Below, one piece after another: positions 7,504 to 13,872 of a stretch of DNA of 13,872 nt (position 1 is the stretch's first letter; every line of letters starts with the position of its first letter). The position numbers were made by a program, and so were the translations under genes. The stretch comes from CAADGU01 sp964581605 (lineage in GTDB: Bacteria > Chloroflexota > Anaerolineae > Promineifilales > Promineifilaceae), in assembly GCA_964581605.1 (NCBI GenBank), contig CAZOPF010000133.1, forward strand, positions 1 to 13,872. The letters run 5' to 3'. Below the pieces are notes generated by a model. That model searched no databases. It saw only the letters and a program-made list of their open reading frames with translations, and was not told the DNA's origin.

Positions 7504-8265
7504 ATGACGGCCGTCATCGCCCTCTACAGTCACAAAGGCGGCGTGGGCAAAACAACAACGGCCGTCAACCTGGCCTACCTGTCCGCTCAAGAGGGACATT
7601 CCACCTTGCTGTGCGACCTCGACCCTCAGGGAGCCAGCAGTTTTTATTTCCGCATTAAGCCCAAAGTTACCAAAGAGGCCCGCCAACTGCACACGGCCCA
7701 TGACGCCATTGCCCGCAGCATCAAAGCTACCGATTATGAACGGCTGGATTTACTGCCCGCCGACCTCAGCTACCGCGATCTGAACGTGGCTTTTAGCGAG
7801 AAGAAACATGCACGCCAACGCCTCGGCCGTATCCTCAAGCCTTTGCAGCAGGAATATGATTACATCTTTTTGGATTGCCCTCCCACCCTTAATTTGCTGG
7901 CCGAAAACATCTTTACGGCCGCCGACCGCCTGCTCATCCCTCTCATTCCCACGACACTGGCGGTGAATGCGTATGCTCAAATGTTAGGTTTTATGCAAAA
8001 ACAAGGATACGAAACAGAAAAGGTGTACGCCTTTCTCTCGATGGTAGACGCCCGCCGTAAGCTGCACCGGGAAATGGCGACGGCCGTATACCGGCAATAC
8101 CCCCGCATCCTGCATACCCCCCTCCCCGCCCTCGCACAAATCGAACAAATGGGGCAGCACCGCCAACCCCTCCCGGCCATGATCCCCCGTTCGGCCGCCA
8201 CCAAAGCGTACCAGTCGCTCTGGACGGAATTTCAAGAGAAGGCTCTTACCACCCCTCATCCGTAA
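7504..8265 (+). CDS. Orphan ParA/Soj/McdA-type positioning ATPase
   Basis: This is a 253-aa soluble P-loop ATPase. The deviant Walker A motif KGGVGKTT (K11 signature lysine, K16) marks the ParA/MinD family. Switch I is DLDPQG (38-43) and Walker B is YIFLDCPP (D124). The protein lacks the N-terminal helix-turn-helix of plasmid type Ia ParA and a MinD-type C-terminal membrane helix, so it matches small nucleoid-bound ParA/Soj/McdA proteins that position DNA or cell cargo by ATP-driven gradients. AGGA lies 7 nt before ATG at 7504. An in-frame TTG at 7423 lies inside repeat B and is rejected as the start. No parB or parS-like site adjoins; the upstream co-directional neighbour is the CHAD gene, which suggests a cargo other than chromosomes. 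Terminated at 8310-8340. Confidence 0.92.
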   Translation: MTAVIALYSHKGGVGKTTTAVNLAYLSAQEGHSTLLCDLDPQGASSFYFRIKPKVTKEARQLHTAHDAIARSIKATDYERLDLLPADLSYRDLNVAFSEKKHARQRLGRILKPLQQEYDYIFLDCPPTLNLLAENIFTAADRLLIPLIPTTLAVNAYAQMLGFMQKQGYETEKVYAFLSMVDARRKLHREMATAVYRQYPRILHTPLPALAQIEQMGQHRQPLPAMIPRSAATKAYQSLWTEFQEKALTTPHP

Positions 8266-8309
8266 ACAGTTCACGGATTACGGCTAACAGACTACGGCCG
8301 TCGCCGATC

Positions 8310-8340
8310 AAAAAAGCCCCGGTGTCTGCCGGGGCTTTTA
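8310..8340. terminator. Bidirectional intrinsic terminator
   Basis: AAAAGCCCCGG, a loop of TGTCTG, then CCGGGGCTTTTA gives a perfect GC-rich stem flanked by A-tract and T-tract, so it works in both directions. It lies 44 nt after the ParA stop and 12 nt from the stop of the converging minus-strand gene. Confidence 0.95.
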
Positions 8341-8351
8341 CGTTTGGGATT

Positions 8352-8663
8352 CTAATGTATAAATTCAATCAAGCCGTAGCTATCTTTTTCCACCGGCAGC
8401 GCCGTAATCCTGATCAGCGCCTCATCCCCTGCCTCCGTGCGCAAAATCAACTGCGACTGCGTGTGCCATTCCTGCCATAAATCCCCCTCCACAATCTTGA
8501 AACTGCACATCGCCCCATGCCGCCCGAACGACTTGCTCCGCTCAATGTTATACCCGTTCAACACCACCTTAGCCAATGGGTTGGCAGATTGTGGATTGAG
8601 CACCAGCAACAACCCTTCCTGAGTGGGGGCCGTCTTTGGTTGGGGCTTATTACGTTTGAACAT
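8352..8663 (-). CDS. Small conserved-looking protein of unknown function
   Basis: This is a 103-aa soluble protein that I do not recognise. The first 15 residues are basic and proline-rich (MFKRNKPQPK), suggesting a flexible tail. The rest alternates hydrophobic and polar residues in a beta-rich pattern (GLLLVLNP, AKVVLNGY, SQLILRTEAGDEALIRITALP), compatible with a small beta-sandwich; that structural reading is inference. There is no signal peptide or membrane segment. No clear ribosome binding site precedes ATG, so translation may be weak. It has its own promoter candidate at 8803-8832, giving a leader of about 130 nt, and shares the terminator at 8310-8340. Coding potential is supported by the clean open frame and by fitting exactly between promoter and terminator. 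Confidence 0.65.
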   Translation of the reverse strand: MFKRNKPQPKTAPTQEGLLLVLNPQSANPLAKVVLNGYNIERSKSFGRHGAMCSFKIVEGDLWQEWHTQSQLILRTEAGDEALIRITALPVEKDSYGLIEFIH

Positions 8664-8748
8664 CGTATTACTACATTTCTAGCCAGAGGAGTTTTATTCA
8701 GTTGATGAAGAAACCAGGCGTCTCCTGCTAATTGAGTAATGTCTAAAT

Positions 8749-8840
8749 GGCTGCGGTTGACCGGTCTGTAGCCAGTACCAGGTCAATGAAATGTTTCAGG
8801 CTATTATATCGCTTTGGTAAATCATCGGTCAACCGCAGCC
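8749..8840. repeat. 92-nt segment with perfect 15-bp inverted arms
   Basis: GGCTGCGGTTGACCG (8749-8763) and its exact reverse complement (8826-8840) flank 62 nt. Each arm contains TTGACC, a near-perfect -35 box, facing into the segment. The interior has one TATAAT on the minus strand (8803-8808). This layout is that of an invertible promoter, but a small non-autonomous element with terminal inverted repeats would look the same. The rest of the 328-nt gap (8664-8991) holds no gene I can support. Confidence 0.85.
8803..8832 (-). promoter_or_regulatory. Near-consensus sigma-70-type promoter on the minus strand
   Basis: TTGACC (8827-8832, 5/6), an 18-nt spacer and TATAAT (8803-8808, 6/6) is the best promoter match seen in this window. 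It points at the 103-aa gene that starts at 8663, with transcription predicted from about 8796. The -35 box lies in the right inverted arm. Confidence 0.6.
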
Positions 8841-8935
8841 AACTCTTTCCCAAATCCTCTTCTCGCACCGTGTTCACTGCCTGGTGTTTGAAAGACGGCC
8901 GTCAGCCTTCGCCTGAACCGCCATTACAAATTCGA

Positions 8936-8941
8936 TATAAT
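8936..8941 (+). promoter_or_regulatory. Possible -10 box for the helicase gene
   Basis: A perfect TATAAT lies 50 nt before the helicase ATG. The hexamer 17 nt upstream (CTGAAC) is a poor -35 box and no extended -10 TG is seen, so activity would be low or activator-dependent. Confidence 0.35.
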
Positions 8942-8991
8942 CGTATACAGGCAAAACCTGAAGAATCTGCTGACAGTAAAACGTAACCTGC

Positions 8992-11592
8992 ATGGAACTG
9001 GTTGAACTTCTGGCTAATTTACGCCTGAATCGTGACTTTATGGCGAATGTGGTGGCCTGGGAACGGCTGCGGGCACGGCCGTCGCGCACCGCCGATTTGC
9101 CCTTCTCCCTGGATGAACGGCTGCGGGTTGGGCTGGCAGCGCGGGGTGTGGACAGCTTTTACACCCATCAGGCGGCGGCGATCACGGCCGTCTCCCAGGG
9201 CCAAAACGTCGTCATCGCTACCAGCACCGCTTCCGGCAAATCGCTCTGTTACACCGTGCCCGTGTTGCAACGATTGTTGGCCCGGCCGTCCGCTCGTGCC
9301 CTCTACCTGTTCCCCACCAAAGCGTTAGCCCATGACCAGTTGGCGGAGACAACGGCCGTCATCCAATCCGGCCAGCTGCCCATCCCCGCCCACAGCTACG
9401 ACGGCGACACCCCGCGCAGCCAGCGCAGCAAAATCCGGCAGAGCGGCGGCATCCTCATCAGCAACCCGGACATGCTGCACGCGGGCATCCTGCCCTACCA
9501 CACCACCTGGCGTGACCTGTTCGCCAACCTGGAATTTGTGGTGCTGGATGAAATTCATGCCTATCGCGGCATCTTTGGCAGCCATATCGGCAACGTACTG
9601 CGCCGCTTGCAGCGCCTTTGCCGCTTTTACGGCAGCGATCCCCAATTCATCTGCTGCTCGGCCACCATTGCCAACCCCCAGGAACACGCGGAACGGCTGG
9701 TGGAACGGCCGTTCGCCCTGGTAGATGAGTCGCAAAATGGCGCACCCGCGGGTGAGAAACAGTTCATCCTCTACAATCCACCCATCATTGACGAAGAGCT
9801 GGGGCTGCGCGCCAGCACCGTCATGGCGGCCCGTGACGCCGCTCTCACCTTCTTGCAGCAAGACATCCAGACCATCGTTTTTGCCCGCGCCCGCAACACG
9901 GTGGAACTGCTGCTGAGTTATTTGCAGGACGAACTGGCCTATGCCGGGCAAAATCAAACCAGTGTCACCGGCTATCGTGGCGGCTACCTGCCCCTGGAGC
10001 GGCGCGAAATTGAACACGGCCTGCGCACGGGCGCACTGCGCGGTGTGGTGGCTACCAACGCGCTGGAATTGGGCATTGACATTGGCGAATTGGATGCGGC
10101 CGTCATCACCGGTTACCCAGGCTCGATTGCCTCCGTCTGGCAGCAGGCGGGGCGGGCCGGGCGGCGGGCGGCGCAGTCGGCGGCACTGCTCATTGCCGGG
10201 AATAATCCGCTGGATCAATACATCTGCGGCCATCCGCGTTACCTCTTTGGGCAATCGCCAGAACATGCCCTCACTAACCCGGACAATTTGCGCATTCTGG
10301 TTAAACATCTGCTGTGCGCGGCTTATGAACTACCCTGGCAGTTGGACGAAAGTTTTGGCAATTATGGCCCGGTAGATGAGTTGCTGCCTATTTTGCAGGC
10401 GGAGGGGGTATTGCACGAGACGCGCAATCAATATCACTGGTTGGGGGATGGCGCACCGGCGACGGCCGTTTCCCTGCGCACCAGCGGCGATGATACGGTC
10501 GTCATTCAAGATGTGGACGCGCCCGGCCAGCCAGAGGTCATCGGCGAAATTGACCTGGAGGCGGCGCCGATGATGGTGTATGAGGATGCCATTTACATGC
10601 ACCAGGCACGCACGTATCTGGTGGAGCGGTTGGATTGGGACGGCCGTATCGCCTATGCCCGCCCCGTGGAAGTGGACTACTACACCCGCGCCAGCATCGG
10701 CAGCACCATTCGTGAGCTGCGGCCGGAGGTGGAAGTGACGGAAGGGGGCGTCTACCGGGCGTTTGGGGATGTGTCCGTTGTCACCAAAGCGACCGGCTAC
10801 CGCAAAATCAAGCGGTATTCCCACGAGACGTTGGGTTTTGGCCCCATTGAACTGCCGGAACTGGTGCTGGAAACGAGCGGTTACTGGCTGGTATTCAGTG
10901 AAGAATTGACGGAACAGTTGTACGACGCGGGCATTTTGCTGCGGCCGAATGATTACGGCCCGAACTGGCAGGCGGCGCGGCGGGCGATATTGGAGCGGGA
11001 CAATCATCGCTGCCGGATGTGCGGGGCCAGTGGTGAAACGCAAGACCTGACAGGTTTTCAGAAACCTGCCAGGTCTGTCATACTGCACGTGCATCACATA
11101 CGGCCGTTCCGCGAATTTGGCTACATCCCCGGCCAAAACGAAAACTACCGCGACGCCAACCAGCCGGACAACCTGATCACCCTCTGCCCCAGCTGCCACC
11201 GTCAGGCCGAAGCCGGGCAGCAGGCGCGTTCGGCGTTGGGTGGGCTGGCCTATGTGCTGCGCAATCTGGCCCCCCTCTACCTGATGTGCGATCCTGGCGA
11301 CATTGAAGTGAGCGCGGAAAGCCGCAGCCCGCTGACGCAAGCGCCGACAGTGGTGGTATATGAACGGGTGGCGGCCGGGGTTGGCTTCAGCCAGCGTTTG
11401 TTTGAACTGCACGATGAATTGTTGACGGCCGCGCGGGAACTGGTGGCCGACTGCCGCTGCCGCGACGGCTGCCCCGCCTGCGTCGGCCCGCCCGGTGAAA
11501 TCGGCCCCGACACCAAAGCCGTCACGCGGCGGCTGCTGTCCCTGCTGGCCGGTTATCGGTTATCGGTAAACGGTAATCGGGGACTGGCCTGA
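8992..11592 (+). CDS. MrfA/Hrq1-type superfamily 2 helicase with embedded HNH domain
   Basis: This 866-aa protein resembles the YprA/MrfA and Hrq1 DNA-repair helicases. Helicase motifs: Walker A ATSTASGKS (76-84), FPTKALAHDQ (Ia), DEIH (186-189), SAT (223-225), FARARNT (IV), TNALELGIDI (V) and the VI arginine-finger motif Q384-x2-GR-x-GR. The C-terminal region has the family block LRNLAPLYLMCDPGDI and a cysteine cluster at C821, C823, C827 and C830 (MZB/DUF1998 zinc site). Between them, about residues 655-745 form an HNH endonuclease domain: C674-x2-C677, HVHH (699-702), N727 and C732-x2-C735-H736. A palindromic repeat encodes residues 684-695 inside it, and a heptamer repeat encodes the last dozen residues. 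In Bacillus MrfA acts with a separate nuclease, MrfB; here a nuclease may be built in. Expected role: unwinding and incision of damaged DNA. No clear ribosome binding site precedes the ATG. Confidence 0.93.
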   Translation: MELVELLANLRLNRDFMANVVAWERLRARPSRTADLPFSLDERLRVGLAARGVDSFYTHQAAAITAVSQGQNVVIATSTASGKSLCYTVPVLQRLLARPSARALYLFPTKALAHDQLAETTAVIQSGQLPIPAHSYDGDTPRSQRSKIRQSGGILISNPDMLHAGILPYHTTWRDLFANLEFVVLDEIHAYRGIFGSHIGNVLRRLQRLCRFYGSDPQFICCSATIANPQEHAERLVERPFALVDESQNGAPAGEKQFILYNPPIIDEELGLRASTVMAARDAALTFLQQDIQTIVFARARNTVELLLSYLQDELAYAGQNQTSVTGYRGGYLPLERREIEHGLRTGALRGVVATNALELGIDIGELDAAVITGYPGSIASVWQQAGRAGRRAAQSAALLIAGNNPLDQYICGHPRYLFGQSPEHALTNPDNLRILVKHLLCAAYELPWQLDESFGNYGPVDELLPILQAEGVLHETRNQYHWLGDGAPATAVSLRTSGDDTVVIQDVDAPGQPEVIGEIDLEAAPMMVYEDAIYMHQARTYLVERLDWDGRIAYARPVEVDYYTRASIGSTIRELRPEVEVTEGGVYRAFGDVSVVTKATGYRKIKRYSHETLGFGPIELPELVLETSGYWLVFSEELTEQLYDAGILLRPNDYGPNWQAARRAILERDNHRCRMCGASGETQDLTGFQKPARSVILHVHHIRPFREFGYIPGQNENYRDANQPDNLITLCPSCHRQAEAGQQARSALGGLAYVLRNLAPLYLMCDPGDIEVSAESRSPLTQAPTVVVYERVAAGVGFSQRLFELHDELLTAARELVADCRCRDGCPACVGPPGEIGPDTKAVTRRLLSLLAGYRLSVNGNRGLA
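11043..11076. repeat. 34-nt palindromic element inside the helicase coding sequence
   Basis: AGACCTGACAGGTTT, loop TCAG, then AAACCTGCCAGGTCT pair with one mismatch over 15 bp. The element is read in frame as QDLTGFQKPARS between the first CxxC pair and the HVHH motif of the HNH domain. The spacing there is loop-like, so the insertion may be tolerated. It resembles dispersed REP-type palindromes; in-frame palindromes inside proteins are known from Rickettsia. Confidence 0.85.
11551..11580 (+). repeat. Heptamer tandem repeat at the helicase 3' end
   Basis: There are four tandem units of consensus GGTWAWC plus a partial unit. They encode the final residues of the helicase after the natural helix that follows the zinc cluster, so the C-terminus was extended or replaced by repeat DNA. 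Confidence 0.75.
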
Positions 11593-11598
11593 AAGAAA

Positions 11599-11627
11599 TC
11601 AACGCAGAGACGCTGAGGCGCAGAAAT
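11599..11627. repeat. Degenerate half-copy of the CGCAGAG hairpin family, in a gene-free gap
   Basis: AACGCAGAGACGCTGAGGCGCAGAAAT resembles the left arm of the 9-120 element without a matching right arm. It opens the 318-nt gap after the helicase. The gap also holds 9-bp inverted arms TGGAGATGG (11634-11642) and CCATCTCCA (11674-11682) with a 31-nt loop and no T-tract, a possible weak transcription end, then short open frames on both strands (11686-11824) that I cannot support as genes, then repeat copy C. Confidence 0.5.
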
Positions 11628-11801
11628 TTGAACTGGAGATGGGGTGATAGTATCCAGTGGAATTATGGCCGAGCCATCTCCATTAAATGATTTGCCAGTG
11701 CAATCTGATGAAGTTTAGGCCTTCATCAAAAGCCTGTGCATCAACCAGTTGCGCGGGATTCCTGGCCTGGGGGAAATACAAACCGCACGGCAAATTCCTA
11801 A

Positions 11802-11909
11802 GTGATCGTTTGCAAATAAGTTAGCGATTGGGTAATTGGGTAATTAAGTAATTGAAGCGGCTAATTACCAAATTACTCAATTACCCAATTACCTAAATAC
11901 TACACGGTT
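11802..11909 (-). repeat. AT-rich octamer repeat, copy C (most complete)
   Basis: Tandem 8-mers GGTAATTG-type (11831-11853) face their reverse complement (11871-11893) with 22 of 23 pairs matching across a loop containing GAAGCGGC. The outer ends GTGATCGTTTGCAAATAAG and CACGGTT are shared with copy B in opposite orientation. Like copy B, it abuts the 3' end of a gene (stop of the membrane protein at 11911) in the same orientation relative to that gene. Confidence 0.85.
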
Positions 11910-11910
11910 A

Positions 11911-13872
11911 CTAACCAGTTACCTCAAACACAAAGACGCCTTCGGCCGCATACAGCAGACGCAGGCCAGGGTTGCGGCTAAGGGCGGCCGGGTCGAGAAA
12001 ACCACCCCGTTGACCGATGAAAAGGTGGGTGATGCCCTGTTCGCGCAGCCACACGGCCGTGTCTAATGCCGCCCAATCCGTCACGGCCGTTGCTGCCTCA
12101 TTAAATGCCCGCACTTCCTGAGCCAGCGTTGGATCATAAATGTAATCGGCCGGGGGCGTGGTGGTGGTGCGGGGCGGCTGGTTGAGCGGGACAATCCACG
12201 CCCCGCCGTCGCCGCCAGCCCACGCCTCGCCCAGCCATTTCCAGCTATTGACGGCGATTGTGGCATCGGTAGGCACGTTCTCATCCAGCCAGACCAGCGC
12301 GGGCAGGTCGGCCGGGCGAAGCAGAATGGTGTCTGGATTAAGAATGCCCATTTGTTGGCGCAGGCCAAAGAGGGCAACGGCCGTAACCAACATCCCCATT
12401 GCAGCATACGCCCACACCAATGCCACCCAATGCCAGCCTCTCAGCCATTGCCACACCTGATCCAACATCACCCCTAAATAAATCGCCAGCGGTAAAAACA
12501 GGGTGATGTACATGCTGTTCAGGTTCACCAACGAGGTGGTGGGCAGCCCCAGATAATCGCCCGCCAGGAGCAAAAAGAGCAGACTCACCCACAACACCAG
12601 CACCAGCGGCAATCCCGCCCACGGCCGCCGCCGCCACAATCCCGCCAACAACGGCAGCAACAATAACCCCGCCAACCCAGTAAACCAGCGATCCCGCCCG
12701 GAGTTGACATAAGTCCAGGGGAATTCATTGTAATTGGGCAGGTTATAGCTGATGGCCTGCACCGGCTCAGTCACGGCCGCCAACGTCAACAGGCGCGGCA
12801 GGCAAAGCAAAAGCCCCACCGCCCCACTCAGCAACAGCCAACGGCCGTGCCGCCCCCTGCTCCACAACCAGACCACAACCACAAAGGGCAGATAAAACAG
12901 AAAGACGCGGAAATGGATGTAAAACACACCGGCCGCCAGCAACGCCACCACCCACCAGCCCCGTTTCCACCGTGCCGCGCCGCGCACCAGCAGCCAGGTA
13001 AAGGCCAGCAGCACGGGCATCACCAGCATGGCAGTCAGTTGGGTAAAGCGCCCCCAGGTGGCGTAATAAGCCGGGAAGAAGAACGGGATAGCTACTAAAA
13101 AAGCAGCCAGGATGGCCGGGTTACGGCGGCGCGTCATCAGCCATACGGCCGTGTACACCGTCAACGGCACCAGCGCATTCAACAACTGCCCCAACACCAA
13201 CAGCAGCCGCGCCAACGGCCAGCCCGTCATCAACGCCAGGCTGGCGGAAATGGTGTGAAAGCCAAAATGATAGGGAAACCGCTCTACTGGCAGGTAGGGC
13301 GCATAATCAGAAATCGTCTGGCCGTTAGCCACCATCACGGCCGTAATCAACGCATGTCTCCCCGCATCCACCCAGGGCGGCGCAGCCAGATCGCGCACCG
13401 CCAGCAGCCGCACGGCAAACCCGGCCGTTAAGATGAGCAAGAGGAGCAGGTGATGGCGGCGGGGGCGCCGCGGCGAGCAGGTGCCGGGGTGATGCGGTGA
13501 GCGGGGGGGTGATACACGAGACGCAATGCGTGACCGCCGGAACACTAAAACAGTCAAACACCCCAACACCACCAGCCAGAGCAGCCAGCCGGTGAAACGG
13601 CCGCCAGACAGTGTGACGGCATACCAGAGCAGGGGCCAGACGGCCGTGCCCAATGCCAGCGCCGCCCCCCACCAGGCCAACCCATCCCAACTGTGCCAAC
13701 GCAAGGGGGCAAGTGACATGAGCAACAGGCCGGGCAGGGGGATAAAGAGCAAAGCCAGCAGGATGATGCCCCCCTCATGCCATATCTGGTTAGCTAAAGT
13801 AGTGAGCGCGGCCCAGGGCATGAGTTGGTAACGGGTAATGAAACGTAGGTCCTGCGCGGCCGTTGCGGGCGC
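11911..13872 (-). CDS. Polytopic GT-C-like membrane protein, 5' end beyond the window
   Basis: This is a large inner-membrane protein; 636 residues follow the first ATG (13821), and residues here count from it. I count roughly 12-13 hydrophobic segments between residues 15 and 486, then a C-terminal soluble domain (about 490-636) with the pattern LPALVWLDENVPTDATIAV and LREQGITHLFIG, seen in many lipid-linked sugar transferases of the GT-C superfamily. APPWVDAGRH (D152) after the fourth segment is a candidate catalytic acidic loop. Role inferred: cell-surface glycan or glycoprotein synthesis; donor and acceptor unknown. The frame has no stop from 13821 to the window edge and no ribosome binding site precedes the ATG, so the true start is probably outside. 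A basic loop at about residues 102-122 is encoded by GGTGA repeat DNA and should be cytoplasmic. Confidence 0.8.
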   Translation of the reverse strand, partial: APATAAQDLRFITRYQLMPWAALTTLANQIWHEGGIILLALLFIPLPGLLLMSLAPLRWHSWDGLAWWGAALALGTAVWPLLWYAVTLSGGRFTGWLLWLVVLGCLTVLVFRRSRIASRVSPPRSPHHPGTCSPRRPRRHHLLLLLILTAGFAVRLLAVRDLAAPPWVDAGRHALITAVMVANGQTISDYAPYLPVERFPYHFGFHTISASLALMTGWPLARLLLVLGQLLNALVPLTVYTAVWLMTRRRNPAILAAFLVAIPFFFPAYYATWGRFTQLTAMLVMPVLLAFTWLLVRGAARWKRGWWVVALLAAGVFYIHFRVFLFYLPFVVVVWLWSRGRHGRWLLLSGAVGLLLCLPRLLTLAAVTEPVQAISYNLPNYNEFPWTYVNSGRDRWFTGLAGLLLLPLLAGLWRRRPWAGLPLVLVLWVSLLFLLLAGDYLGLPTTSLVNLNSMYITLFLPLAIYLGVMLDQVWQWLRGWHWVALVWAYAAMGMLVTAVALFGLRQQMGILNPDTILLRPADLPALVWLDENVPTDATIAVNSWKWLGEAWAGGDGGAWIVPLNQPPRTTTTPPADYIYDPTLAQEVRAFNEAATAVTDWAALDTAVWLREQGITHLFIGQRGGFLDPAALSRNPGLRLLYAAEGVFVFEVTG
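13444..13513. repeat. GGTGA-type repeat inside the membrane-protein gene
   Basis: The plus strand carries GAGCAGGTG, GGGGTGA, GCGGTGA and GGGGTGAT units, as in the intergenic block at 5238-5297, with higher GC. Read on the minus strand it gives a P-, R-, S- and H-rich loop between the third and fourth hydrophobic segments, unlike the rest of the protein. This fits repeat expansion or insertion into a tolerant cytoplasmic loop. Confidence 0.65.

Noticed and set aside
9325..11412. Two long minus-strand open frames (9325-10308 and 10330-11412) opposite the helicase
   Set aside because: They are antisense to well-conserved helicase and HNH motifs, have low-quality composition and no ribosome binding sites. 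They are shadows of high GC.
11634..11682. Inverted arms after the helicase considered as an intrinsic terminator
   Set aside because: The loop is 31 nt and there is no T-tract on either side.

Overview
The window looks like chromosomal DNA of a GC-rich, uncultured-type Chloroflexota bacterium (Anaerolineae-like). That placement is inference. It rests on protein character (a MoCo-sulfurase-like class V aminotransferase, an MrfA/Hrq1-type helicase, a GT-C-like membrane protein) and on intergenic DNA dense in small palindromes and 7-8 nt tandem repeats. The octamer ACGGCCGT occurs about 35 times by eye in 13.9 kb, where well under one is expected. No rRNA, tRNA, CRISPR array, phage module or intact insertion sequence was seen.

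Left part (1-3835). Two repeat elements (a 112-nt imperfect hairpin and copy A of an AT-rich octamer repeat) precede three minus-strand genes. In transcription order these are a CE7 acetyl esterase/cephalosporin-C deacetylase (start 3787), a MoCo-sulfurase-like PLP enzyme, and an alpha/beta hydrolase that appears to start at TTG. A 130-nt region with overlapping divergent promoters separates the esterase from a plus-strand arginine deiminase (arcA), which has all catalytic residues but no arcB, arcC or arcD beside it.

Middle part (5238-8340). After a block of heptamer tandem repeats come three co-directional genes: a helix-turn-helix protein with a nearly pure lysine tail, a CHAD-domain protein (CHAD binds inorganic polyphosphate), and a ParA/McdA-type ATPase with no ParB partner. 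DNA-binding poly-lysine protein, polyphosphate-binding protein and positioning ATPase together suggest a polyphosphate-granule organising or segregating module. This is the main candidate for an undescribed system; it is inferred from domains and order only. A strong intrinsic terminator closes the block and is shared with a converging 103-aa unknown gene.

Right part (8341-13872). Between the small minus-strand gene and the plus-strand helicase lies a 92-nt segment with perfect 15-bp inverted arms. It carries a near-consensus minus-strand promoter whose -35 box lies in one arm; the other arm carries the same -35 box facing the helicase, so inversion would redirect the promoter. The 866-aa helicase has an HNH nuclease domain inserted before its C-terminal cysteine cluster. 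A palindromic repeat lies inside the HNH coding sequence and a heptamer repeat supplies the extreme C-terminus. After a repeat-filled gap, a polytopic GT-C-like membrane protein lies on the minus strand; its frame stays open to the window edge, so its 5' end is probably missing.
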